Assembly (NCBI GenBank): GCA_003484865.1
Contig: DMZT01000292.1
Coordinates: 1-7,983 of the forward strand
Origin: Stenotrophomonas sp.
Lineage (GTDB): Bacteria > Pseudomonadota > Gammaproteobacteria > Xanthomonadales > Xanthomonadaceae
Direction: 5' to 3'
DNA length: 7,983 nt
The position numbers were made by a program, and so were the translations under genes. How positions within the stretch are numbered: position 1 is the stretch's first letter; the number at the start of each line of letters is the position of its first letter. Shown here in pieces: positions 1 to 6,633 of the stretch. The notes under the pieces were generated by a model. That model saw nothing but the letters and a program-made list of their open reading frames with translations. It ran no database searches and was not told the origin of the DNA.

Positions 1-367
1 CATCATCAACATCGCCTCGGTACATGGCCACCGGATCATCCCGCATGCCTTCCCCTACCCGGTCGCCAAGCATGGCCTGATCGGGCTGAGCAAAGCGCTC
101 GGTATCGAGTATGCCGCGCAGGGCATCCGGGTGAACTCGATTTCGCCGGGGCTGATCCTGGTGCCACGGATCGAGGCCTGGTTCGCCAACAGCGCCGACC
201 CGGCCGCCACGCGCCATGCGCAGGAGCAGCTGCTGCCCTGCAAACGCATCGGTGAGCCCCGTGAAGTGGCGCATACCGCGCTGTTCCTCGCCACCGACGA
301 AGCCCGCTTCATCAATGCCACCGACATCCTGATCGACGGTGGCCGTTCCCAGCTTTACCACGAGTAA
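1..367 (+). CDS. SDR-family sugar dehydrogenase, 3' part (5' end outside window)
   Basis: This is the C-terminal ~121 residues of a short-chain dehydrogenase/reductase; the frame is open from base 2 and ends in TAA at 365-367. The catalytic Ser lies in NIASVHG (Ser codon 17-19). The YxxxK pair follows in YPVAK (Tyr 56-58, Lys 68-70). Next come the usual RVNSISPG strand and turn, a KRIGEPREVA segment and a terminal IDGGRSQLYHE. The NAD(P)-binding N-terminal half lies upstream of the window. The gene sits 2 bp before dgoA and heads a galactonate operon, so the inferred job is NAD(P)-dependent oxidation of D-galactose (or a similar aldose) at C1 to the lactone. The SDR fold and catalytic residues are directly visible, but the substrate is inferred from the neighbours. 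L-fucose, L-arabinose or another aldose remains possible. Confidence 0.85.
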   Translation, partial: IINIASVHGHRIIPHAFPYPVAKHGLIGLSKALGIEYAAQGIRVNSISPGLILVPRIEAWFANSADPAATRHAQEQLLPCKRIGEPREVAHTALFLATDEARFINATDILIDGGRSQLYHE

Positions 368-369
368 TC

Positions 370-990
370 ATGACCGCCCCGACCTTCCAACTGCCTCTCG
401 TCGCGATCCTGCGCGGCATCACCCCGGATGACACCCTCGCCCATGTCGGCGCGCTGGTGGAGGCCGGTTTCGATGCGATCGAAGTGCCGCTGAATTCGCC
501 GCGCTGGGAAGACAGCATCGCCCGCGCGCAGCAGGCCTTCGGTGCGCAGGCCTGGATCGGCGGCGGCACGGTGTTGCGCGAGCAGCAGGTGGATGCGCTG
601 GTGGAGATCGGGGCGCGCTTCATCGTCACCCCCAACACCCGGCCCGCACTGATCCGCCACGCGGTGGATCGCGGCCTGCAGGTGATGGCCGGGTTCGCCA
701 CCGCCAGCGAGGCGTTCGATGCGATCGATGCCGGCGCGCAGATGCTCAAGCTGTTCCCCGCTGCCACTTACGGCCCCGGCCACGTGCGCGCCCTGCGCTC
801 GGTGTTGCCGCGCGAGCTGCCGTTGTACGTGGTTGGCGGCGTGACCCCGGATTCCCTCGCCAGCTACCTCGCCGCCGGTGCGGTCGGTGCCGGCATCGGG
901 GGCGATCTCTATCAACCCGCCCAGCCGCTGCAGCGTACCCGCGAGCAGGCCCAGGCGTTCCTCCAGGCCTACCGGACTACGCACGGATGA
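370..990 (+). CDS. dgoA: 2-dehydro-3-deoxy-6-phosphogalactonate aldolase
   Basis: This 206-residue class I (Schiff-base) aldolase of the KDPG/KDPGal family cleaves 2-keto-3-deoxy-6-phosphogalactonate to pyruvate and glyceraldehyde-3-phosphate in the cytoplasm. It follows E. coli DgoA closely along its whole length: [20 protein letters not shown] near the start, AIEVPLNSP with the general acid/base Glu38, IGGGTVL, IVTPN, and MLKLFPA with the Schiff-base Lys127. A C-terminal phosphate-binding region contains VVGGVTP and GIGGDLY. One oddity is MAGFAT at residues 106-111, where this family usually has Pro before the Gly (PGxxT). The ATG at 370 lies 2 bp after the SDR stop, with a weak GAG about 5 nt upstream. 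The stop overlaps the dgoD start by 4 bp (ATGA), which suggests translational coupling. KDPG aldolase (Eda) is less likely, given the DgoA-like details and the operon. Confidence 0.95.
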   Translation: MTAPTFQLPLVAILRGITPDDTLAHVGALVEAGFDAIEVPLNSPRWEDSIARAQQAFGAQAWIGGGTVLREQQVDALVEIGARFIVTPNTRPALIRHAVDRGLQVMAGFATASEAFDAIDAGAQMLKLFPAATYGPGHVRALRSVLPRELPLYVVGGVTPDSLASYLAAGAVGAGIGGDLYQPAQPLQRTREQAQAFLQAYRTTHG

Positions 991-2135
991 AGATCACCCG
1001 ACTGGTTACCTATCACGCCGCACCGCGCTGGCTGTTCCTGAAGATCGAGACCGACGAGGGCATCACCGGCTGGGGCGAGCCGGTGATCGAGGGCCGCGCG
1101 CGTACCGTGGATGCGGCCGTGCATGAGCTGTCGGAGTACCTGATCGGGCAGGACCCGACCCGGATCAACGACCTGTGGCAGACGATGTATCGCGGCAGCT
1201 TCTACCGCGGCGGCGCGATCCTGATGAGTGCCATCGCCGGGATCGACCAGGCGCTGTGGGACATCAAGGGCAAAGCGTTCGGCGTGCCGGTGTACCAGTT
1301 GCTGGGCGGCCTGGTGCGCGACCGCATGAAGACCTACCGCTGGGTCGGCGGCGACCGCCCGGCCGATCTGGTCGAGCAGGTGCATCGTTACCGCGAGCTC
1401 GGCTTTGACACGTTCAAGTTCAACGGCACCGAAGAAATGCAGCTGCTGGACAGCCCGCGTCGCGTGGATGCCGCCATCGCGAAAGTGGCCGCGCTGCGCG
1501 ACGCGTTCGGCGACAGCATCGATTTCGGCGTGGATTTCCACGGCCGGGTCGGCGCGCCGATGGCCCGTGTGCTGCTCAAGGAACTGGAGCCGTACCGCCC
1601 GTTGTTCGTGGAAGAGCCGGTGCTGCCCGAACAGGCCGAGTACTACCCGCGCCTGGCCGCGGCCACCTCGATTCCGCTGGCAGCCGGTGAGCGCATGTAC
1701 TCACGCTTCGAGTTCAAGCAGGTGCTCGCCAACGGCGGGCTGTCGCTGCTGCAGCCGGATCTGTCGCATGCCGGCGGCCTCACCGAGTGCCTCAAGATCG
1801 CCGCGATGGCCGAGGCCTATGATGTCGCGCTCGCACCGCACTGTCCGTTGGGCCCGGTCGCACTTGCGGCCTGCCTGCAGCTGGATTTCGTCTCGCACAA
1901 CGCGGTGCTGCAGGAACAGAGTATCGGCATTCACTACAACCAGGGCGCCGATCTGCTCGATTACGTGTTGAACAAGGACGACTTCCACTGCGACCATGGC
2001 AGCATCGCCGCCCTGCCCAAACCCGGGCTGGGTGTGGAGATCGATGAGGAGCGCCTGCGCCATGCCCATGAAAATCCGCCTGACTGGCGCAACCCTGTCT
2101 GGCGCCACGCCGACGGCTCCGTTGCCGAGTGGTGA
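987..2135 (+). CDS. dgoD: D-galactonate dehydratase
   Basis: This 382-residue enolase-superfamily enzyme (mandelate racemase subgroup) removes water from D-galactonate to give 2-keto-3-deoxygalactonate, using Mg2+. Its length equals that of E. coli DgoD and the similarity is near continuous. The N-terminal capping domain includes [14 protein letters not shown] and [12 protein letters not shown]. In the barrel the metal ligands fall at Asp183 (DFHGR), Glu209 (VEEPV) and Glu235 (AGER). The catalytic His185 and His285 (APHCPLGP) are also present, at the same numbers as in the E. coli enzyme. The end [16 protein letters not shown] is also DgoD-like. The ATG at 987 overlaps the dgoA stop (ATGA), and the SMP-30 gene follows after 6 bp. 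All catalytic residues are in place and I see no damage. Among acid-sugar dehydratases, galactonate is the well-supported substrate because of the similarity and the dgoA/dgoK neighbours. Confidence 0.97.
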   Translation: MKITRLVTYHAAPRWLFLKIETDEGITGWGEPVIEGRARTVDAAVHELSEYLIGQDPTRINDLWQTMYRGSFYRGGAILMSAIAGIDQALWDIKGKAFGVPVYQLLGGLVRDRMKTYRWVGGDRPADLVEQVHRYRELGFDTFKFNGTEEMQLLDSPRRVDAAIAKVAALRDAFGDSIDFGVDFHGRVGAPMARVLLKELEPYRPLFVEEPVLPEQAEYYPRLAAATSIPLAAGERMYSRFEFKQVLANGGLSLLQPDLSHAGGLTECLKIAAMAEAYDVALAPHCPLGPVALAACLQLDFVSHNAVLQEQSIGIHYNQGADLLDYVLNKDDFHCDHGSIAALPKPGLGVEIDEERLRHAHENPPDWRNPVWRHADGSVAEW

Positions 2136-2141
2136 GCCACG

Positions 2142-3047
2142 ATGAGCGTTGAACTGGCCCCGGCCACGCTCGCGGTGGACAGCCGCTGCACCCATGGTGA
2201 AGGCGTGCTCTGGTGCGAACAGCGGCAAAGTGTGCTGTGGGTCGACATCGCCGAGCGCCGGCTGTGGGAACACCACCCCGAGCGCGGCACCACGAAGCAC
2301 TGGACACTGCCGGACCGGCCCGGCTGCATCGGCCTGTTCGAGGATGGCACGCTGCTGGTGGCGCTGGTGAGTTCACTGCACCGCGCCGACCTGGCCACCG
2401 CCACCGACGATGCGCTGCCGCTGCAGTGGCTGGCCGACGTGGACCCGCTCAACGCGTACACGCGCAGCAACGATGGCCGCGCCGACCGCGACGGCAACTT
2501 CGTGTTCGGCACCATGAACGAGCACCCCGGACGCGCTGCCGATGGCCGGTTCTACCAGTACTCCACCCGCCACGGTCTGCGCGAACTGCCGCTGCCGGGC
2601 ATCGTGATCTCCAACGCGATCAGCTTCAGCCTCGATGGCCGCACGATGTACTGGTGCGACTCGGTATCGCCGCGGATCATGGCCTGCGACTACGACCCCG
2701 AGCAGGCCAGCACCACCAACGTGCGCGAGTTCACCGCGCTGGCCGATACCGCCGCCGAACCGGATGGCTCGGCCGTGGATGCCGCCGGCCGCGTGTGGAA
2801 CGCGCAATGGCGCGCACGCAAGGTGAGCTGTTATGGCGCCGATGGCACGCTGCTGCAGGTTCAGCCGGTCCCGGTCAAACACCCGACCTGCGTCGCCTTT
2901 GGCGGCACCGATCTGCGCACCTTGTATGTGATCAGCTCACGGCTGGACCATACGCCGGAAGAACTGGCCGCAAGCACGCACGCCGGCAGCCTGTTCAGCG
3001 CGCGCCAGGCACAGCCGGGCCTGCCCGAGAGCCGGATCCGCGGATGA
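2142..3047 (+). CDS. SMP-30/gluconolactonase-family sugar lactonase (likely galactonolactonase)
   Basis: This 301-residue six-bladed beta-propeller of the SMP-30/regucalcin/LRE family hydrolyses aldonolactones with a bound divalent metal. The expected metal ligands are visible: Glu20 in HGEGVLW, Asn158 in IVISNAISFS and Asp208 in EPDGSAVD. The substrate-contact Asn110-Asp111 lies in RSNDGRAD. Family signatures DRDGNFVFGTM (residues 116-125) and SLDGRTMYWCDS (163-173) mark successive blades, and the end carries HPTCVAFGG and LYVISS. There is no signal peptide, so it is cytoplasmic. It sits between dgoD and dgoK, 6 bp after the first and overlapping the second by 4 bp. The inferred role is to open the galactonolactone made by the upstream SDR into galactonate. 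The family is certain from the motifs; the exact lactone is inferred from context, and arabinono- or gluconolactone could also be accepted. Confidence 0.9.
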   Translation: MSVELAPATLAVDSRCTHGEGVLWCEQRQSVLWVDIAERRLWEHHPERGTTKHWTLPDRPGCIGLFEDGTLLVALVSSLHRADLATATDDALPLQWLADVDPLNAYTRSNDGRADRDGNFVFGTMNEHPGRAADGRFYQYSTRHGLRELPLPGIVISNAISFSLDGRTMYWCDSVSPRIMACDYDPEQASTTNVREFTALADTAAEPDGSAVDAAGRVWNAQWRARKVSCYGADGTLLQVQPVPVKHPTCVAFGGTDLRTLYVISSRLDHTPEELAASTHAGSLFSARQAQPGLPESRIRG

Positions 3048-4909
3048 TCGCGGTCGACTGGGGCAGCAGCAGCCTGCGCGGCTACCGGCTGGATGATGCC
3101 GGCGCGGTCATCCAACAACGTGGCAGCGCGCGCGGCATCCTCCACTGTGACGGCAGTTTCGCCGACGTGCTGGCTGAGCTGGTCGAGGGCTGGCCGGACA
3201 GGACGATCCTGCTCAGCGGCATGATCGGCAGCCGCAACGGGTGGATCGAGCAGGCCTACCTGCCCTGCCCGGCCAGACTCGCCGATCTCGCTGCGGCCCT
3301 GCACCTGCATCACGACGAGCGACTGCCCGGCCGCGATATCTGGTTCGTGCCGGGCGTGGCCGTCCAAGGTGCTGCCGATACCCCGGACGTGATGCGCGGC
3401 GAAGAGACGCAGTTGGCCGGCCTGGACGCAGGTGCGGGCGTGGCACAGGTCTGCCTGCCCGGCACGCACAGCAAGTGGGCCACGCTGCACCAGGGGGCGA
3501 TCACCGGTTTTGCCACCGCCATGACCGGCGAACTGTTTGCCCTGCTGCGCCAGCACAGCCTGCTCGGCCGCCTGATGGACGACAGTGATACGTTCGATGC
3601 CACCGCCTTCGCGCAGGGCGTGCAGCGCAGCGGCGAGACCGGCGGGCTGTTGCACCACCTCTTCGGTGTGCGTGCACTGGGCCTGTTTGAACGGCTGTCT
3701 GCCAGCGCAGCGCCCTCCTATCTCTCCGGTGTACTGCTGGGCCATGAAATCCGTGCGCTTGCCGACGCCAGCGGCGAGGTGCACCTGGTGGGCAGTGCCG
3801 CGCTGACCGCGCGCTATGGCCACGCCCTGCAGCTGCTCGGCATCACGCCGGTGAATGCCCCTGAAAGCCTTGCGGCACGGGGCCTGTACCGCATTGCCCA
3901 GCAGCGCGGCCTGCTCGACCACCACCTGTTCCAGCACCGGCAGCACCGCCAGTGGCATCGCATCCCGTTCCACGTACTCTTCGCGGGCCAGTGTCAGCAG
4001 GGTGATCACGGTCTGTTCGAGTTGACGCGCCGAATGCTGCACATGCGCGAGCTGCCGCCGCCCAGCCTCCGACAGGCCGGGTTCGCTGGCCAGCTGTTCG
4101 GTGGCACTGCGGATCACCGCCAGGGGCGTGCGCAGCTCATGGCTGGCATCACGGGTGAAGGCATGCTCGCGCGCAATGAAGGCACGCACGCGCCCGCTCA
4201 GATTGTCCAGGCCGCGGGCGAGCACGCCGACCTCGTCATCGGGGAAGTCCCCGGCGAACCCCACCGGCAACCTGTCCGGCGCCATGCCATCGACCAGCGA
4301 CGCCAGCTTCGACAAGGGACGCGTGGTACGTCGAGCCAGCCATGCGCCAGCCAGGAGGGCGATCATCACCACGGCCAGGCCGGACCAGGCCAGCAGCGTC
4401 AGAATCTGGCTGCGCATCGGCCGCACCACCAGCTGCTGGCTGACCTCGGCGACCAGCCACCCCGGCGTACCTGCCCCGTCCGGCGTCACCGCCCGCAGGT
4501 GATAGTGCCGCCCCTGCGCACCGGCCATCTCGCGACGCCACGGCTCGGCATCGAAGGCGGCCTTGAGATCGGACGGAAACGTGGCAGGGCTGTCGTGGAT
4601 CGTCATGAAGGCGTTGCGCGGCGGCGACCACGTCCCACGGGTGGCCCGCTGATCCAACTGCTGCTGCGCTTCCTGCTCAAGCATCGCATCGAAGAAGCGA
4701 TCCTCCACGCTGTACACGAATACCGCCACGTACAGGCCGAACAGGCCGGCCACCGCCAGCGCGAACACCGCGAAGGCCAGCATCAACCGGTTGCGCAGGC
4801 GATGCCCCCGTGCCGTCATGCGTCGGCCTCCAGCTTGAAGCCGACATCGTGCACGGTCCTGAGCATCGGCCGCTCGAACGGTTTGTCCAACGCCTGGCGC
4901 AGCAGGTAA
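3044..4909 (+). CDS. dgoK: 2-dehydro-3-deoxygalactonokinase, native stop lost, read-through tail
   Basis: Residues 1-~291 (3044-~3916) are a full DgoK, which phosphorylates 2-keto-3-deoxygalactonate to the 6-phosphate with ATP. Visible motifs are the N-terminal phosphate loop AVDWGSSSLRGY, ILLSGMIGSRNGW, VMRGEETQLAG, LPGTHSKW, MTGELFALL, YLSGVLLGHE and LVGSAALTARYG. The segment SLAARGLYRIAQQRGLL corresponds to the very C-terminus of E. coli DgoK (292 residues). No stop follows. From about 3917 the frame runs antisense through a histidine kinase gene and part of the response regulator gene, ending at TAA 4907-4909. That would add ~330 residues rich in Arg, His, Gln and Pro with no domain character, giving 621 in all. 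The ATG overlaps the SMP-30 stop by 4 bp. The catalytic core looks intact, but whether the extended protein folds, is trimmed or is degraded cannot be seen. DgoK identity is secure; the tail is treated as non-native. Confidence 0.85.
   Translation: MIAVDWGSSSLRGYRLDDAGAVIQQRGSARGILHCDGSFADVLAELVEGWPDRTILLSGMIGSRNGWIEQAYLPCPARLADLAAALHLHHDERLPGRDIWFVPGVAVQGAADTPDVMRGEETQLAGLDAGAGVAQVCLPGTHSKWATLHQGAITGFATAMTGELFALLRQHSLLGRLMDDSDTFDATAFAQGVQRSGETGGLLHHLFGVRALGLFERLSASAAPSYLSGVLLGHEIRALADASGEVHLVGSAALTARYGHALQLLGITPVNAPESLAARGLYRIAQQRGLLDHHLFQHRQHRQWHRIPFHVLFAGQCQQGDHGLFELTRRMLHMRELPPPSLRQAGFAGQLFGGTADHRQGRAQLMAGITGEGMLARNEGTHAPAQIVQAAGEHADLVIGEVPGEPHRQPVRRHAIDQRRQLRQGTRGTSSQPCASQEGDHHHGQAGPGQQRQNLAAHRPHHQLLADLGDQPPRRTCPVRRHRPQVIVPPLRTGHLATPRLGIEGGLEIGRKRGRAVVDRHEGVARRRPRPTGGPLIQLLLRFLLKHRIEEAILHAVHEYRHVQAEQAGHRQREHREGQHQPVAQAMPPCRHASASSLKPTSCTVLSIGRSNGLSNAWRSR
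3899..3922. other. Junction fusing the 3' ends of dgoK and the histidine kinase gene
   Basis: On the plus strand the dgoK similarity runs through codons for IAQQRGLL (to ~3916). On the minus strand the histidine kinase similarity runs through VVVEQAALL (down to ~3899-3902). Beyond these points each frame reads only the antisense of the other gene. The stretch 3899-3916 fits both proteins, so the breakpoint lies within or next to a short shared GC-rich segment, as expected for deletion at microhomology. The two frames are exactly codon-aligned. No intergenic DNA, stop codon or terminator is left. The position is directly seen; the mechanism (deletion, recombination or misassembly) is inferred. 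Confidence 0.75.
3902..4819 (-). pseudogene. Sensor histidine kinase, truncated: ATPase domain missing
   Basis: The recognisable part covers residues 1-~306 of a membrane sensor kinase. The N-terminus has basic residues and TM helix 1 (about 11-36), then a ~100-residue periplasmic region. TM helix 2 (about 137-161), a HAMP linker (TTRPLSKLASLVDGM onward, to ~215) and the dimerisation/phospho-acceptor helix EHAFTRDASHELRTPL with His227 follow. After LEQVVVEQAALL the similarity stops at the dgoK junction. The N, G1, F and G2 boxes of the HATPase_c domain are absent, so autophosphorylation should be impossible. The frame stays open to a TGA at 2861-2863 (652 codons in total), but residues from ~308 on are antisense dgoK. 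The ATG at 4819 overlaps the response regulator stop by 4 bp (ATGA), so it was the partner of that regulator. No N-terminal damage is seen. The family (PhoQ/QseC-like OmpR-partner kinases) is clear; the signal is unknown. Confidence 0.85.
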
Positions 4910-5502
4910 AGATGCGAGCGCAGCGGATCCGACGGCGGCGCCTCATCGCCCCAGAGACGCCGGATCAACTCGCTGCGGGTCACCGTGCGCGGCCAGGCTT
5001 CGGCGAGCAGCACCAGCAGCCGATAGGCGGTCTGCGGCAACTCGATCGCCTGCTCACCGCGGCACACGGCGCCGCTACGGCGGTCGATGCCGAGGGATCC
5101 GATACGCAGCACATGCCCGTCGCGTCGGCCGTGTCGATGGGCCAATGCCAGGCATCGCGCCAGCAGTTCCTCGCCTGCGAACGGTTTGACCAGGTAATCA
5201 TCGGCACCGGCCTGGAAGCCGATCAGCTTGTCGGCCAGCGTGTCGCGCGCGGTCAGCATCAGGATCGGGATGTGACGGTCGGCCTGCTCACGCAGATGGC
5301 TGCACACGCGCAGGCCATCCATGCCCGGGAGGGTGAGGTCCAGCACCAGCACATCCGGCGGCGCTTCCAGCGCCATCTGCAGGCCGCTGCGGCCATCGGC
5401 GGCGAAGGCCACGCGATGGCCGCGGGCCTCCAGCAGCGTGGCCATGCCGGCGCGCAGCGCCGGGTTGTCCTCGATCACCAGGATGTGCAGGCCATCGTCC
5501 AT
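4816..5502 (-). CDS. OmpR/PhoP-family response regulator
   Basis: This 228-residue two-domain transcription regulator has a receiver domain at residues 6-~118. It carries the acidic pocket Glu11-Asp12 (LVIEDN), phospho-acceptor Asp55 (VLVLDLTLPGMDG), Thr84 (LMLTARD) and Lys106 (DDYLVKPF). A winged-helix OmpR-type DNA-binding domain follows at ~132-226, with ELPQTAYRLLVLLAE, VTRSELIRRLWG, a recognition-helix segment LRSHLYLLRQALDKP and the final hairpin LRTVHDVGFKLEA. All phosphorylation residues are present, so the protein should work if it is phosphorylated. The ATG at 5502 follows the DJ-1/PfpI stop by 3 bp, and its own stop overlaps the histidine kinase start. The partner kinase is truncated, so phosphate would have to come from another kinase or from a small donor such as acetyl phosphate (inference). 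The target genes are unknown; the divergent region upstream of the operon is a candidate for autoregulation. Confidence 0.95.
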   Translation of the reverse strand: MDDGLHILVIEDNPALRAGMATLLEARGHRVAFAADGRSGLQMALEAPPDVLVLDLTLPGMDGLRVCSHLREQADRHIPILMLTARDTLADKLIGFQAGADDYLVKPFAGEELLARCLALAHRHGRRDGHVLRIGSLGIDRRSGAVCRGEQAIELPQTAYRLLVLLAEAWPRTVTRSELIRRLWGDEAPPSDPLRSHLYLLRQALDKPFERPMLRTVHDVGFKLEADA

Positions 5503-5505
5503 GGG

Positions 5506-6633
5506 TCAGCCTTCGATCGTGTCCTTGAGCTGCTTAGCTTCGGCCATGTCCGGGTGGGTTTCCAGCAGTTTGCCGAGTACCGTGCGCGCCTGGGCCACCT
5601 CGCCCAGCCGCCAATGCGCCTGTGCGATGCCGAGCGGCAGCTGCGGTTCGCTCATGTACGGGGCCGCCAGCTGCATGATCGACAGCGCGTCACGTACCGC
5701 CGCATCGTCCTGCGCGGCCTGCAGCTGGTAGTAGCCGAGCACGCCGATCAGCTGATCGTGATAGCCCGTACGATTGCTGGCCAGCTCGCGCTTGACCGCC
5801 TCCCCTTCACCGGCCAGCAGGCGCTGCACCAACGCCATGCTGGCCTCATCGCGCCACGGCGTGCGCGCGATCGGCGTGCGGCCGGTGGCCCGCACGATCG
5901 CCTCGGCGACCGCCGGTGTCGAATACGGGTTCTGCCCGGTGATCAGGCGTCCGTCCACCACCAGTCTGGGCATCATCAGCGGCGCCTGTTCCCAGCGCGC
6001 GCCGCGCTCGCGCAGGGCCGTCTCCAGCAGGAACGGGAACTCCTTCGCCCAGCGCTTGCCGAACACGCCCTCCTCTGCGTTGGTGAAGCCGGTCATGCGC
6101 CGCCCGGCGACCAGCAGCGTTCCGTCTGCCAGCCGCACGTCCACCAGCGCAGCCGGGCCGTGACAGACCGCCGCGACCACTGCGCCGCGATCGTACATCG
6201 TGCCCAGCAGACCGCGCAGTGCGGCATCGGCGGGCAGATCGAACATCGCCCCCTTGCCCCCGACCACGTAGACGGCCGCATAGTCGGCCGCCCGGAGGGT
6301 GGCGGTGGCGCGGGTGTCGGCCAGCAACGCGGCCGCAGCCGGATCGGCAAGGACCCGTGCATTGAAGGGCTCCTTGGCATCGAACTTGTCGGCCTCCACC
6401 GGCCCGCCGCGTGGGCTGGCCACCTGCACGGCCAGGCCGTTGTCGCGGAAGATCAGGTAGGCCTGGGCGAATTCGTCCATCTCGAACCCGGGGCGGGTCT
6501 TGCCCTGGTCGCGGCCCTCGCCGCTGACCACGATGAGCACCGTCTCGGCCGCTGCCGGGCCGGCGTGGAGCGAGGGAACGGCCAGCAACAAGGCCAGCAC
6601 AACACCGGTACGGCGCAACAGGGACAGCATCAT
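5506..6633 (-). CDS. Exported DJ-1/PfpI (Hsp31-like) family protein with TPR-like C-terminal region
   Basis: This is a 375-residue protein. Residues 1-~29 form a signal peptide (RR, the hydrophobic run VVLALLLAV, then AGPAAAE as a probable cleavage area), so it is probably periplasmic. Residues ~31-250 are a class I glutamine amidotransferase-like DJ-1/PfpI fold: TVLIVVSGEG, PGFEMDEFAQAY with Glu51, VASPRGGPVEAD, YVVGGKGAMFDL, the nucleophile elbow VVAAVCHGPAAL with Cys157-His158, and LITGQNPYSTPAVAEAIV. The pattern is closest to the Hsp31/glyoxalase III branch, which converts methylglyoxal or repairs glycated groups. Residues ~285-372 are helical and TPR-like (LGIAQAHWRLGEVAQARTVL). The first of two adjacent ATGs is chosen because AAGGAG lies 10 nt upstream of it. 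The gene leads the operon with the response regulator and sensor kinase. The fold and nucleophile are visible; enzymatic function and substrate are not proven and a protease role is unlikely. Confidence 0.85.
   Translation of the reverse strand: MMLSLLRRTGVVLALLLAVPSLHAGPAAAETVLIVVSGEGRDQGKTRPGFEMDEFAQAYLIFRDNGLAVQVASPRGGPVEADKFDAKEPFNARVLADPAAAALLADTRATATLRAADYAAVYVVGGKGAMFDLPADAALRGLLGTMYDRGAVVAAVCHGPAALVDVRLADGTLLVAGRRMTGFTNAEEGVFGKRWAKEFPFLLETALRERGARWEQAPLMMPRLVVDGRLITGQNPYSTPAVAEAIVRATGRTPIARTPWRDEASMALVQRLLAGEGEAVKRELASNRTGYHDQLIGVLGYYQLQAAQDDAAVRDALSIMQLAAPYMSEPQLPLGIAQAHWRLGEVAQARTVLGKLLETHPDMAEAKQLKDTIEG

Noticed and set aside
355..984. Long minus-strand open frame opposite dgoA
   Set aside because: It is a shadow of dgoA with no recognisable protein features.
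2213..3043. Upstream in-frame extension of dgoK beginning inside the SMP-30 gene
   Set aside because: It is out of frame with the lactonase and composed of Arg/His/Pro-rich noise. The DgoK family starts at the MIAVDWG at 3044, which has the usual 4-bp overlap with the preceding stop.
2861..3898. C-terminal half of the 652-codon minus-strand frame as part of a real kinase
   Set aside because: It is the exact antisense of dgoK, has no N/G1/F/G2 boxes, and dgoK is strongly recognisable on the other strand.
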